Counted from the first letter of the stretch, positions 1 through 9,390 are shown. The stretch: 64,000 nt of DNA from Arenibaculum pallidiluteum (GCF_017355985.1 NZ_JAFIQU010000014.1:100888-164887), one strand, 5' to 3'. The notes: generated by a model not told the origin, from the sequence alone. Made by a program: numbers and translations.

Positions 1-1
1 C

Positions 2-637
2 ATGGACGTGCTGAAGGAACTGCCGGCGGAACGGGTGGCCGGGCGCGACGCCTGGCTCGATGAGCTCGCCCGGATCTCCGACGAGGGCGAGATCGAGCAC
101 TACGCCTTCTTCCGGAGCCTCTTCATGGGACGGCATGCCGGCTTCGGCGGCGTCGAGCGCGTCTGGGACCGGGATCCGGCCGACCCGCTCTACCCCGCCC
201 ATCCGCTGCCGGTCGCGCCGACCGCCTTCCTCGGCCATGTCGGCCAGATCCGCGATGCCGAGGCGCAGGGGCTCGCCTGGCTCGGCAATCTCCACTACTG
301 GATCACGCTGTGCCTGCTCGACATCTCGTACCGGACGGGGAGCGAGGAGGCGCTGGACCTGGCGCGCGGCCAGATGCTGGGCCCGCTGTGGTCGCTCGCC
401 CGCCACATGCCGACCCTCGGCGCGGCGCTGGCATTCGACTCTCTCAGCATGGGCTACGCCCCGGGCACGACGCCCGAGCACAGCCAAGCGTTCGTCCTGC
501 ATCTGGCGCGGGAGGCCGGCCGGCTGGCGGAGGGCCTGCGCCACAGCCTGCCCACCGACTATCCGCAGGAGACAAACCTGCTGACGGCCACCGCGCTGAA
601 GGGAGATCCGCTCCGCGGCGAGACGCGGCGCCTCTAG
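2..637 (+). CDS. Hypothetical protein, possibly 5'-truncated by the window
   Basis: I do not recognise this protein of at least 211 residues. The ATG at base 2 is the first visible in-frame start, but only one base precedes it, so the true start may lie outside. It looks mostly alpha-helical: an aromatic stretch HYAFFRSLF starts near residue 33, WLGNLHYWITLCLLDISY near 93, and helices continue to about 185. No signal peptide or cofactor motif is obvious. A ferritin-like or other helical-bundle fold would fit but is only a guess. It ends with TAG, and about 215 bases without a clear signal separate it from the next gene. Confidence 0.55.
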   Translation: MDVLKELPAERVAGRDAWLDELARISDEGEIEHYAFFRSLFMGRHAGFGGVERVWDRDPADPLYPAHPLPVAPTAFLGHVGQIRDAEAQGLAWLGNLHYWITLCLLDISYRTGSEEALDLARGQMLGPLWSLARHMPTLGAALAFDSLSMGYAPGTTPEHSQAFVLHLAREAGRLAEGLRHSLPTDYPQETNLLTATALKGDPLRGETRRL

Positions 638-854
638 CATCGTCCGGTCCGGCCGCGCGGCCACCCGGCCGGACCGGGCGGCCGAAGCCGGCGATCTCGG
701 CATGGAGGTCGGCAAGGTCTTCTGCGACAATCCCGCGCCGCCAGACATCGCGCCCGGGGCCTGAGAGGGGCGACGGATGGATATGGTGCGGCCATCGGCC
801 CGGAAGCCTGCCGCGGCTCGATGCGACAGGACCGTCGCCGCAGGGAGTACGGAC

Positions 855-2006
855 TTGATCACGACGCTTGCCGTCTCCGGCTACCGGTCGCTGCGCGAGC
901 TCGTGGTTCCCCTGGGAGCCCTGACGATCATCACGGGCGCCAATGGCAGCGGCAAGACCAGCCTCTACCGGTCGCTCCGGCTTCTGGCGGAAACCGCGCA
1001 GGGCAGGCTGGTCGCGACGCTTGCCGCCGAGGGCGGGCTGTCTTCCACGCTCTGGGCGGGTCCGGAGAGGTTCAGCCGGTCCATGCGCTCGGGGAGCGAT
1101 CCCATCCAGGGCACGGTGCGCAAGGGACCGATCAGCCTGAAGCTCGGCTTTTCCGGCGACGAATTCGGCTACGCCGTCGACCTCGGCATCCCGCCCCCCG
1201 GCAACCCGTTTCCACGCGACCCCGCCATCAAGGTCGAGGCGATGTGGACCGGCGAGGTCCTCGGCCGCACCACGATGTTCGCCGAGCGCCGCGGGTCCTT
1301 CGTCCGGCTCCGCTCCTCGCGGACCCATGAGTGGCGCGAGGCGACGGAGAGCCTTTCACCATTCGATTCGATGGTGACGCACTGTGCTGATCCCGATGAT
1401 GGTGCCGAGCTTCTTGCGATGCGCGAACGGATGCGGGACTGGCGCTTCTACGATTCGCTCCGCACCGACCCGGAAGCACCGGCGCGGCGCCCCCAGGTGA
1501 TGACCTACACGCCGGTGCTTGCCAGCAACGGCGCCGACCTCGCGGCCGCGATCGCCACCATCCGCGCGATCGGCGACCGTTCCGCCCTCCGCGATGCCGT
1601 CGAGCAGGCCTTCCCCGGCTGCCACCTCGAAGTCGAGGACGGCGACTATGGCGGTCTCCTTCTGCATCAGCACGGGCTCCTCCGTCCCTTGCGCGCGGCC
1701 GAGCTTTCCGATGGCACGCTCCGCTACCTGCTGCTCATGGCCGCGCTTCTGTCGCCGCGCCCGCCCGAGCTGATGGTGCTGAACGAGCCGGAAGCGAGCC
1801 TCCACCCGTCCCTGATGCCGTCTCTGGCCCGCCTCCTCGCCCTGGCTGCCCAGCGTTGTCAGATCGTTCTCGTCAGCCACAACGAGGACCTGCTGAGGGC
1901 TCTGCGTGACGGCGACGACTGCCGGGAAGTCCGTCTGGAAAAGAGCCTCGGAGAGACGAGCATGCCCGATGCCGGGATGCCGCGCTGGAACTGGCCGAGC
2001 CGCTGA
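855..2006 (+). CDS. RecF/OLD-like AAA ATPase
   Basis: Stand-alone ATP-binding protein of the RecF/SMC-like AAA group, 383 residues from a TTG start. I chose TTG at 855 because AGGGAG lies 7-8 bases upstream and the protein then opens with the usual strand before a Walker A, GANGSGKT at residues 28-35. The C-terminal half has a signature-like LSDGTLRYL, a Walker B-like LMVLNEPEAS near 306-315 (Asn where Asp is usual before Glu) and an H-loop VSHNEDLL near 340. Such proteins often bind DNA ends or partner with a nuclease, but no nuclease or TOPRIM gene is adjacent. A role in DNA repair or defence is inference only. The fold assignment is firm. Confidence 0.85.
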   Translation: MITTLAVSGYRSLRELVVPLGALTIITGANGSGKTSLYRSLRLLAETAQGRLVATLAAEGGLSSTLWAGPERFSRSMRSGSDPIQGTVRKGPISLKLGFSGDEFGYAVDLGIPPPGNPFPRDPAIKVEAMWTGEVLGRTTMFAERRGSFVRLRSSRTHEWREATESLSPFDSMVTHCADPDDGAELLAMRERMRDWRFYDSLRTDPEAPARRPQVMTYTPVLASNGADLAAAIATIRAIGDRSALRDAVEQAFPGCHLEVEDGDYGGLLLHQHGLLRPLRAAELSDGTLRYLLLMAALLSPRPPELMVLNEPEASLHPSLMPSLARLLALAAQRCQIVLVSHNEDLLRALRDGDDCREVRLEKSLGETSMPDAGMPRWNWPSR

Positions 2007-2036
2007 GGCGAGCGAGAAAGAGGGGGCGGAGGCGCC

Positions 2037-4712
2037 ATGGAATTCCTGCTGTTCGTGGCGCTGGTCGCTGCCGCCTATTACCGCATCGACAGGCGCCTGA
2101 AGGGGCAGGCGCGCGAGATCGGCGAGTTGCGGCAGGCGCTCGCTCGCCTGACGGCTGGCCAGGTGCCGAGCTCCGATCCTGCTCCCACCCCCGCCGTGGA
2201 GATGGCACCGGCCGAACCGGTACCGGAACACGTCCCTGCCATGGCTGCGCAAGCGCCTCCCCTGCTGGCGCCGGAAACCGTCCGATCCCGCTGGCGCGAG
2301 CTGGAGGAGGCGCTGGCCTCGCGCTGGCTGATCTGGCTCGGCGGCGCCACCATGGCGCTTGCCGCCGCCTTCTTCGTCAAGATGTCGGTCGACCAGGGCT
2401 GGCTGGGGCCAGGCGTCCGCATCGCACTGGGCATGCTGGCCGGAGCCGGGCTGATAGCCGGCGGCGAATGGCTGCGGCGCCAGCCGGACCAGCGCGCCAT
2501 CGCCGCCGTGCGCCCCGACTACGTACCTCCGGCCTTGACCGGGGCGGGGCTTTTCGCGGCCTTCGCAAGCGTCTATGGCGGCTTTGCATTGTTCGAGCTC
2601 TTCCCGCCGCTGGTCGCATTCGCGCTGCTTGCGGCGCTGTCGCTGACCGGCATGGGGCTTTCTCTCCTGCAGGGTCCGTTCATCGCCGCTCTGGGGCTGC
2701 TCGCCGGCTTCGTGACCCCGCTGCTGGTGCCTTCGGACGACCCGATGGCCTGGGGCCTGTTCCCCTATCTGCTGGCGCTGTCTGCGGCCGCGATGGCCTT
2801 GGTCCGGTGGCGCAGGTGGGGCTGGCTCGGCTGGGGAACGCTGGCCGGGGCAGCGCTATGGCCGCTGCTGTGGTTCGTCGATGCCTGGAAGGACGGCGAC
2901 GCGCTGCCCGTCGGCCTTTACCTGGTGCTCGCGGCCGCCCTGTTCCTGATGCCCGCGGCGCTCGGCGAATGGAACGAAACCGAGCACGAGGAGGCACGGC
3001 CGGTCTCCGGGTGGCGCGCGGCGCTGCCCACCTGGGCACTGCGCCGCCGCCGCCACCCCGCCGACCGGCTGGCGATGACGGCCATGCGGGTGCTCGGGGC
3101 CCTGGCTGCCGGAAATGTCTGGATGGACGGGCACGGCGGCGTATCGCTCACCCTGATGGGACTGTTCGCGCTGATGTCTCTGGTCGTCGCGCGGCAGGTG
3201 GAGCGGCTGGCAGGAATTGCCTGGACCGCCGCCCTTGTCGTGGCAGCGGCGCTGACGCCCTGGAATCTGCCCGTCGTGCCGGACCAGCCGCCTGTCCTGA
3301 GCGCGGAGGGGCAACCGCTCCTGCCGGCGGTGACCGATGGCCTGCCCGGCGAAGTCCTTCGCTTCCTGTGGGTGACGGGCGGCTTCGCGGCATTGTTCGG
3401 GATCGGCGCGTTCATCGTGCTGTGGCAGGTGCGGCGGCTTGCCCTGTGGGCGTCGCTCTCGGCAGTGACGCCCCTGGGGCTGCTGGCTCTTGCCTATGCG
3501 CTGGTCGAGCCGCCTTACACTGCCGCCGCCTGGCCGGCGGCGGCGCTCGGCCTGGCGGCATTGCTGGTCGGCGCCACGGCAGCGCTGGGGCGGCATCGCC
3601 ACCGGCCGGGCGCCTCGCTGGGCATGGCGGCCTTCGCGGCAGGCGCGGTCGGCGCAATCTCGCTGGGCGCGACCATGATCCTGCGCGAGGCATGGCTGAC
3701 GGTGGCGCTGTCACTTCAGGTGCCGGTGCTCGCCTGGCTCGAGCGCCAGCTGAACCTCCGCGCGCTGCGTGGCGTGGCCCTGCTGGTGGCCGGCGCCGTG
3801 CTGGTCCGCCTGGTCATCAACCCCTATGTGCTCGACTACGAAGGCCTGGCCTGGATCTTCTATGGCTACGGGTTGCCGGCCGCCGGCTTCCTGATCGCCG
3901 CGCACTGGATGCGCGGGGCGCCGGATGGGCGTGGCGACGATCTCACGGTCATGGTGCTGGAGGCAGGCGGGCTGATCTTCACCGTCCTGATGATCTCGCT
4001 CGGCATCCATCACTGGATGGCCGGCAGCCTGGCGGAAGCGCCGTCGACCCTGGCCGAGACGGCCCTTCACACCTTGTCGTGGCTCGGGCTGGCCGTGCTG
4101 CTGGCCATCGACCCGCGCTGGAACGCGCGCCTGGTGGCGGTGTGGGGGCGTCGGGTCCTGACGATCCTGGCAGCGGCGCAGGTCGTGGCGCTGCACATGC
4201 TGGAGCTGAACCCGCTCTGGACCATCGAACCCGTCGGCGACTGGCCCGTGATGAACCGCCTTCTCCTCGCCTATGGCCTGCCGGGCCTGCTGGGGGTGGC
4301 CTATCTCTGGCTGGACCCACCGCGCCCCGCACGCCTGCGGCAGGTCCTGCCGCTGCTGCCCGCCGCGCTGTTCGCGCTGAACCTGGCCCTGGAGATCCGG
4401 CGGGCGTTCCAGGGGCCCGTGCTGTCCGGCGGCGTCATGACGGATGCCGAATGGTACAGCTACTCCGCCGGGTTTCTGCTGTTCGCCCTGGCGCTGCTCG
4501 TGGCCTCCCTCCGCCTCGGCTGGGGCTGGGTCCGGCATGCCGCGCTCGCGCTGGTGCTCGCGGTGGTCGCCAAGGTCTTCCTCAGCGACATGAACGACCT
4601 GGAAGGCTTCTACCGCGTCGCGTCCTTCCTCGGCCTGGGCGTGAGCCTGGTCGCCATCGGCTATTTCTATCAGCGGGTGCTGCTTCCCTCGGTCCGTGGG
4701 GAAGGCGACTGA
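2037..4712 (+). CDS. DUF2339 family multispanning membrane protein
   Basis: Large inner-membrane protein of 891 residues. The N-terminus has one membrane segment, then a short coiled coil (about 20-45) and a Pro/Ala-rich linker (about 50-85). After SRWLIWLGGATMALAAAFF near 100 come more than twenty hydrophobic segments, interrupted by a charged loop near 320-340. This architecture (N-terminal helix, coiled coil, long polytopic region) is that of DUF2339. The biochemical role is unknown; a link to the cell envelope is often supposed. The ATG follows 30 bases after the ATPase gene, so the two may be co-transcribed. Length is normal for the family. Confidence 0.85.
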   Translation: MEFLLFVALVAAAYYRIDRRLKGQAREIGELRQALARLTAGQVPSSDPAPTPAVEMAPAEPVPEHVPAMAAQAPPLLAPETVRSRWRELEEALASRWLIWLGGATMALAAAFFVKMSVDQGWLGPGVRIALGMLAGAGLIAGGEWLRRQPDQRAIAAVRPDYVPPALTGAGLFAAFASVYGGFALFELFPPLVAFALLAALSLTGMGLSLLQGPFIAALGLLAGFVTPLLVPSDDPMAWGLFPYLLALSAAAMALVRWRRWGWLGWGTLAGAALWPLLWFVDAWKDGDALPVGLYLVLAAALFLMPAALGEWNETEHEEARPVSGWRAALPTWALRRRRHPADRLAMTAMRVLGALAAGNVWMDGHGGVSLTLMGLFALMSLVVARQVERLAGIAWTAALVVAAALTPWNLPVVPDQPPVLSAEGQPLLPAVTDGLPGEVLRFLWVTGGFAALFGIGAFIVLWQVRRLALWASLSAVTPLGLLALAYALVEPPYTAAAWPAAALGLAALLVGATAALGRHRHRPGASLGMAAFAAGAVGAISLGATMILREAWLTVALSLQVPVLAWLERQLNLRALRGVALLVAGAVLVRLVINPYVLDYEGLAWIFYGYGLPAAGFLIAAHWMRGAPDGRGDDLTVMVLEAGGLIFTVLMISLGIHHWMAGSLAEAPSTLAETALHTLSWLGLAVLLAIDPRWNARLVAVWGRRVLTILAAAQVVALHMLELNPLWTIEPVGDWPVMNRLLLAYGLPGLLGVAYLWLDPPRPARLRQVLPLLPAALFALNLALEIRRAFQGPVLSGGVMTDAEWYSYSAGFLLFALALLVASLRLGWGWVRHAALALVLAVVAKVFLSDMNDLEGFYRVASFLGLGVSLVAIGYFYQRVLLPSVRGEGD

Positions 4713-4745
4713 AAGCGCGACTTGGCACTGACGCCACGATGGACG

Positions 4746-5078
4746 TCACCAAACCTCCGCAAGCGTCGCGACTCCCGCCGCCGCGGACCTGCCCGGTCCC
4801 GCCGGCGAATCCGACGGCCGGCCCTTCACCAGGCGGATCGCCGCCACTTTCGCGACGCGGGCGCTGACCGCGGCAAGCATCGCGTTCACGAGCTGCATGG
4901 CGCGATGAAGCTCCCGCTCGCCCTCGGGTGCGTGCCCCTGCGCCATGCGTCCGGCGAGATCCTCGCGGATCTCGAGCAGCGCCCGGATGTCGTGATCGGT
5001 CCAGTCCGCGGGACGCCTTCCCGAGATCAGCAGGCCGTTCACCCGCTCGCGCGCCTGCCGAACCGCTGGATCGAACAT
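4746..5078 (-). CDS. Hypothetical protein, about 110 aa
   Basis: Unrecognised small soluble protein. I start it at ATG 5078 (MFDPAVRQARERVNG) because GGGAG sits just upstream; an ATG seven codons earlier (5099) is possible. The first 80 residues are helical and charged, with a pattern like ADWTDHDIRALLEIREDLAG that could be a small helical bundle; the tail is Gly/Ser/Ala-rich. It converges on the DUF2339 gene with a 33-base gap. An inverted repeat at 5120-5134 lies in its promoter region. No function is proposed. Confidence 0.6.
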   Translation of the reverse strand: MFDPAVRQARERVNGLLISGRRPADWTDHDIRALLEIREDLAGRMAQGHAPEGERELHRAMQLVNAMLAAVSARVAKVAAIRLVKGRPSDSPAGPGRSAAAGVATLAEVW

Positions 5079-5119
5079 GATGGGCTCCCGCTCCCGCATC
5101 CGGCTTTCCCGGACGGAAT

Positions 5120-5134
5120 TTGCCTTTCAGGCAA
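5120..5134. promoter_or_regulatory. Operator-like inverted repeat TTGCCT-N3-AGGCAA
   Basis: A perfect 6-bp inverted repeat with a 3-base centre lies about 42 bases upstream of the minus-strand start at 5078. Position and symmetry suit a repressor or activator site. The binding protein is not known. Confidence 0.35.
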
Positions 5135-5201
5135 TGTGCGCAGCCTATCATGTTCTCTCTTCGTTCTCAATCGCCAGCCCCGCCCGGGAATGCGGCGGCC
5201 G

Positions 5202-6521
5202 TCATGCCGGATAGCCCGTTCCCGCGGTGAGGCCCGCCTTGACGAGATGCAAGGTTCCGACGAGCTGCCGATGGATCACGGGATCGTGCATGGCGCGCCG
5301 GAAAGCCTCGGCCTGCGAGCGGAGTTCGTCTTCCAGATTGGGTGGACGCTCCCCGCGGGTCTGGGGATATACGAAGTCGGGTATCGTCGACAGCGCCCAC
5401 GGCACCGCGATCAGGTCTGCAGCGCAGGCAAGGAAGTTCGCGACGGCCGCCTCGACCGACAGCCCTCGCCGGGAATGCTCCCACAGGACCCGGTCGAGCA
5501 GCATCGCCTCCTGCGCGGCGACGCTCATGCCATGGCCGTAGACGGGGTTCAGGCGGCACATGGCGTCTCCGATCGGAAGCAGGCGGCGCGGCAGCAGGCC
5601 CGGCTGCTCGAAGCGCCGCCAGACGCTCTCGCGGAAGCCGAAGCGCACGATCTCCGAGTGAGCGAACGCGCCCTGCAGCGCGTTCGCGATGGTTGGCGAC
5701 GCGAGGGTGCTTGCATAGGCAAGGAAAGATGCAAGATCGCCGGGCGGCCGGTCGTCCCCGCGACCGACGAGCAGGACCTGCCAGCTCGTCGGTCCGATGC
5801 GGAGCATGTAACCGGTCCTGCTGCTCTCCGGCGCCCGCGGCAGCGTGATCAGCGCACCGAAGCCGAGCTCGACGGAGGACGGAATCGAGAACACGCCGGT
5901 GGAGTAGCCGAGGTCGACGCCGATGGCAGTCCGGGTCGGGGCGCCGCGGCCCGTCGCCTGCAGGCAGGCCAGCGTGGGGGCAGCCTGGCCGGACGCATCG
6001 ACCACGAGGTCGGCCGCGAGTTCCAGGACTTCGCCGTCCGCCCTGACGCAGCGTACCCCGGTGGCCGTCGCACCGTCCCGGGAGACGAGGATCGCGGCGG
6101 CGCGGGCTCCGTGGCGGAACTCGACATTGGCTCGGCCCGAGATCCGCCTGTACAGCACCTGCTCGAGCAGGGGGCGGGTCATCGCGAAGGTCGACAGACC
6201 GAGATCCCGTTTCGGGAGGACGCCGATATCCGGGATCTCCCACCGCATGTCCCGGCCGCAGCAGAGAGGGGCCGCGCCGGCGGCGCGCAGGTCGCGCTCG
6301 AAGCCGGGCAGCAGGTCTGAAAGGGCCATCAGCCCGCCGCACATCAGGACGTGCGGATGTCGGCCCTGCGGCACCCCCGGCCGTGGACGCGCGTCCTCCG
6401 GCCTTTCGTCGCGATCGAGAACGGTCACCTTTTCGAAGAAGTCGGCCAGCGTCCGGGCGACGCAGAGCCCGGCGATGCCCGCCCCGATGACGACGGCCTC
6501 CTTGCCGATCGGCAGCTTCAT
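5202..6521 (-). CDS. FAD-dependent monooxygenase / oxidoreductase
   Basis: Flavoprotein of 439 residues from the PHBH/squalene-epoxidase-like superfamily. The N-terminal Rossmann motif VVIGAGIAG (about 10-18) ends in an acidic strand (VTVLDRDE), and a second FAD motif, RLLPIGDAMCRLNPVYGHG, lies near 320-340. The start at 6521 is supported by AGAGGA just upstream and by the FAD motif falling at the N-terminus; a longer frame upstream has no family support. It is transcribed in the same direction as the P450 gene about 250 bases upstream, so the two may modify one substrate. The substrate is unknown. The family assignment is firm, the reaction is not. Confidence 0.85.
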   Translation of the reverse strand: MKLPIGKEAVVIGAGIAGLCVARTLADFFEKVTVLDRDERPEDARPRPGVPQGRHPHVLMCGGLMALSDLLPGFERDLRAAGAAPLCCGRDMRWEIPDIGVLPKRDLGLSTFAMTRPLLEQVLYRRISGRANVEFRHGARAAAILVSRDGATATGVRCVRADGEVLELAADLVVDASGQAAPTLACLQATGRGAPTRTAIGVDLGYSTGVFSIPSSVELGFGALITLPRAPESSRTGYMLRIGPTSWQVLLVGRGDDRPPGDLASFLAYASTLASPTIANALQGAFAHSEIVRFGFRESVWRRFEQPGLLPRRLLPIGDAMCRLNPVYGHGMSVAAQEAMLLDRVLWEHSRRGLSVEAAVANFLACAADLIAVPWALSTIPDFVYPQTRGERPPNLEDELRSQAEAFRRAMHDPVIHRQLVGTLHLVKAGLTAGTGYPA

Positions 6522-6771
6522 GGAGTCCTCTGGTGCTGGAGATTCGCAGGATTGGGATTCGGTGGGGATCCGGCGGGGCCCGCCGGCGGCGGTCCGGCTC
6601 GACGGGATCACGCCTTGCCGGTGCCGATGCCGTATGACGCCGGACCGGGCGGTGCCGGATACATTCGCGCGATCCCGCGCCGGCACCGCCGTCCCCTGCG
6701 GCCGGGTCCCTGCCATTCCCGGCCGATGCGGGATCGCATCTCGTGGCCGCCACCCTCGGTTGGGATGCCGG

Positions 6772-8025
6772 TCAGTTGGAGTATCGGGAGGGGATCCGGA
6801 CCGGCAGGCTGTCGTATCCGTTGATGAAGGTCGAATAGGTCCGCGTCGGCTCGCCGGCGACCTCGATCGACGGGAAGCGGCGCAGGATCCCCTCCCACAG
6901 GATCTGCACCTGCATCTCGGCGAGGCGCGAGCCGATGCAGCGGTGGATCCCGTGGCCGAAGGACAGGTGCCGCGCGGCGTTGGGCCGCTCGAGCCAGAAC
7001 CTGTCCGGGTCCTCGAACACGGCTTCGTCGCGGTTCGCCGAGAGATACCAGAGGACGACCTTGTCTCCGCGGTGGATCTGGTGGTTCCGCAGCACGACGT
7101 CCCTGGTCGCCGTGCGCCGCATATGCGCGACCGGCGTCTGCCAGCGGATGACCTCGGCGGGAAGGCCGCGCACGAGCTGAGGGTCGTTGCGGAGCTTCGC
7201 GTATTCGTCGGGATGGCTGTCGAGCGCGATGACGCTGCCGCTGATGCTGTTGCGGGTGGTGTCGTTGCCGGCGACGATCAGGAGCATCACATTGCCGTGG
7301 ACCTCGTTCAGCGGCATGGATCCGGTCGTCTCGCCATGGGCGAGCAGCGAGATCAGGTCGCCCGTCGGTTCGCTGCCGCGCCGCTCGTGCCAGATTCCGG
7401 TGAAGCGGTCGAAGCACTCGCGCAGGATGCGGATCTTCTCCTCCATCGTCGCGACGATCGGGCCTCCGGGCAGGGCGGTCATCATCCGCGACCAGTAGAT
7501 GAGCTGCCGGCGCTCCTCCTGCGGAAAGCCGAGGATCATCGCGAGCGTCGAGGCCGTCAGCTCGATCGACACCCTGTCGACCCAGTCGAACTCCGATCCG
7601 ATCGGAAGCGCATCGAGAATGGCCTCGCACTGCGAGCGGATCATGTCGGAAAGCTGCCTGAGCCTGTCCGGAGAAAAGGCCGGCATGACGGCCCGGCGCT
7701 GCTGGGAATGGCGGGGCGGGTCCATGGAGATGAACATCGGGAGCACGTCGGGCCTTCCGGGCTCGCCCGAGATCGAGATGCCGCCGAGGGCATGATCCGA
7801 CGAGAAGTTCTCATGGTCCATCTCGATGGACTTGATGTCGTCGTATCTCGTGACCGACCAGTACGGGCCGAATTCGCTGGCGGCGCAGTAATGAACCGGC
7901 GCCTCGTGGCGGAGCCGGCGCAACAGCTCCCCTCCCAGGCCTCGCTCAAACAACGGGGGCTGCGCGACGTTGATTTCCCCGATCGGGATCGAAGCGCTCC
8001 AGTCGTCCTGAATGGTCATGGACAT
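6772..8025 (-). CDS. CYP153-type cytochrome P450 (alkane / fatty-acid hydroxylase family)
   Basis: Soluble class I P450, 417 residues. Visible motifs: I-helix AGNDTTRNS at 252-260, ExxR (EVIR) at 291-294, and heme loop FGHGIHRCIG with ligand Cys363. Several blocks match what I know of CYP153: FGPYWSVTRY near residue 53, the AGNDTTRNS/IRWQTPVAHMRRTA pair, and the C-terminal FINGYDSLPVRI. CYP153 enzymes hydroxylate terminal carbons of alkanes, fatty acids or related chains using a ferredoxin and ferredoxin reductase, and neither is encoded nearby. The start at 8025 is provisional because ribosome binding sequence is weak; ATG 8019 is an alternative. The P450 call is certain, CYP153 likely, the exact substrate unknown. 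Confidence 0.93.
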   Translation of the reverse strand: MSMTIQDDWSASIPIGEINVAQPPLFERGLGGELLRRLRHEAPVHYCAASEFGPYWSVTRYDDIKSIEMDHENFSSDHALGGISISGEPGRPDVLPMFISMDPPRHSQQRRAVMPAFSPDRLRQLSDMIRSQCEAILDALPIGSEFDWVDRVSIELTASTLAMILGFPQEERRQLIYWSRMMTALPGGPIVATMEEKIRILRECFDRFTGIWHERRGSEPTGDLISLLAHGETTGSMPLNEVHGNVMLLIVAGNDTTRNSISGSVIALDSHPDEYAKLRNDPQLVRGLPAEVIRWQTPVAHMRRTATRDVVLRNHQIHRGDKVVLWYLSANRDEAVFEDPDRFWLERPNAARHLSFGHGIHRCIGSRLAEMQVQILWEGILRRFPSIEVAGEPTRTYSTFINGYDSLPVRIPSRYSN

Positions 8026-8194
8026 TTTCTATCTCGCCACTGGCTGCATGCGCCGGGGCCCGCGGCCATGCCGGTCATGACTCCGCACGACCGCAGTGCG
8101 CCCCCCGCGAAGCGACGAGCATTGCCGCTCCCGATTACTCGCGCATGTCAGGCGGGCGGCATTGGGTTACAAAGCGAACCGTTCGACGGCGCTT

Positions 8195-8234
8195 CCGGGC
8201 TGAAGCCGGTATTTCGGCCCGGGCTTCAGCCCGG
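8195..8234. terminator. Strong 13-bp hairpin at the end of the response-regulator gene
   Basis: Perfect inverted repeat: left arm 8195-8207, right arm 8222-8234, 14-base loop. The right arm includes the TGA stop of the minus-strand regulator gene at 8226. No U-tract follows, so it may terminate weakly or protect the 3' end. It separates the regulator from the P450 promoter. Confidence 0.5.
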
Positions 8235-8960
8235 CCCTCGGATGGTCTCGACGGGAACGCCCAGCATGTATCCGGCGCCCCGCTCGGTCCGGATGATCCG
8301 GGGATCGGTGGGGTCGACCTCGAGCTTCCGGCGCAGGCGGAGAATCAGAACGTCGATGCTGCGGTCATTGACCTCCTCGGCATGCACGCGGCTGGCCGTG
8401 ATCAGCTGCTCGCGCGTCAGCACCTGCCGCGGCGCCCTCAGGAGGGCGACCAGCAGGTTGAACTCCGCCGCCGTGAGCCTGACCACCTCCCGGCTCGACG
8501 CCATGAGGCTTCGGCCGCGCGTGTCCAGCTCCCACCCGGCGAACGTGTAGCGCACGCGCGGCTCGCGCCCGCGCGGCGGACGCTCCGGCTGCTCGGCCCG
8601 CCGCAGCACCATGCGGACCCGGGCCAGAAGCTCGCGCAGGCTCAGGGGCTTGGTCATGTAGTCCTCGGCTCCGAGCTCGAGGCCGAGCACCTTGTCCGCC
8701 TCTTCGCTCCTGTGGCCGGTGACGATGATGACGGGGGCATAGGCCTCGGCCAGGATGTCGCGCAACAGGTCGAGCCCGTCCTCCCGCGCGAGCTGGAGGT
8801 CGAGCACCACCAGATCGACGGGCCGCGCCTTCAGGATCCGGGTCATCGCGGCCCCGTCAGGCGCGGTGCTCACCTGGAAGGCATGGCTCGCGAGGAAATC
8901 GGCGATCAGATCGCGCATCGCGTGGTCGTCGTCGACGACGAGGATGTGCTTCTGGCTCAT
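8226..8960 (-). CDS. OmpR-family response regulator (orphan)
   Basis: Two-component response regulator, 244 residues. The receiver domain (about 1-120) has the acidic pocket VVDDD (8-12), phosphoacceptor Asp54 in VVLDLQL, and Thr and Lys at VTGH and MTKPLS. The C-terminal winged helix (about 140-235) ends with RSIDVLILRLRRKLEVDP and RGAGYMLG, typical of OmpR/PhoB. Start ATG 8960 places the receiver at the N-terminus. No histidine kinase gene lies in the window, so the cognate kinase is elsewhere. A hairpin spans the stop codon. Its targets are unknown; the P450 gene downstream is one possible target. Confidence 0.9.
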   Translation of the reverse strand: MSQKHILVVDDDHAMRDLIADFLASHAFQVSTAPDGAAMTRILKARPVDLVVLDLQLAREDGLDLLRDILAEAYAPVIIVTGHRSEEADKVLGLELGAEDYMTKPLSLRELLARVRMVLRRAEQPERPPRGREPRVRYTFAGWELDTRGRSLMASSREVVRLTAAEFNLLVALLRAPRQVLTREQLITASRVHAEEVNDRSIDVLILRLRRKLEVDPTDPRIIRTERGAGYMLGVPVETIRGPG

Positions 8961-9390
8961 GGGGTCGCCCCGAGGGGGCGAGTGCCGGCACGGCGGCATC
9001 GCGAATGCCCCTTCGCCTTCCCTGTCGGTCTCGATCGCCGTAGCGGTGCCAGGGGGCCCCGCGGTGGTCGAGGACGGTCCGCGCTGGGGGGCGGCCGGGC
9101 ATGGCAGGAGCGGGTGGGTGGCATGGTTCGACCGGACGGGCTGGATGTGGTCCGCCACCCGTGGCTGTCGCCGCGGGCGGCGCCGCGGCGGGGTCGCCGA
9201 GGACAGGTTTGATATGTAATGCGATCCCGCCGCGCTGAAACCGCAGAGCAATGAGTGCCAGCAAGTATGGACACCGGTCAGCGGGAGCGGATGCTCCCGC
9301 GGCACGCGCCCCGGACATCGGGATCTCTTCCCTTTCCCGGGCAGGCTTGCGCCTCGTGCCACCGATCATTTGCCGCAGCGCGAGACGAAC
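8961..9390. other. Intergenic region, 430 bases, divergent promoters
   Basis: This gap separates the divergent response-regulator and DUF1127 genes. I see no conserved reading frame with a ribosome binding site, no strong hairpin and no RNA gene. It must carry both promoters, but I cannot place them with confidence. Confidence 0.4.

Noticed and set aside
2468..4867. About 800-codon frame overlapping the DUF2339 gene in another frame
   Set aside because: Arg/Ala/Gly-rich composition typical of frame-shifted high-GC coding sequence; the DUF2339 frame has membrane helices and a plausible start.
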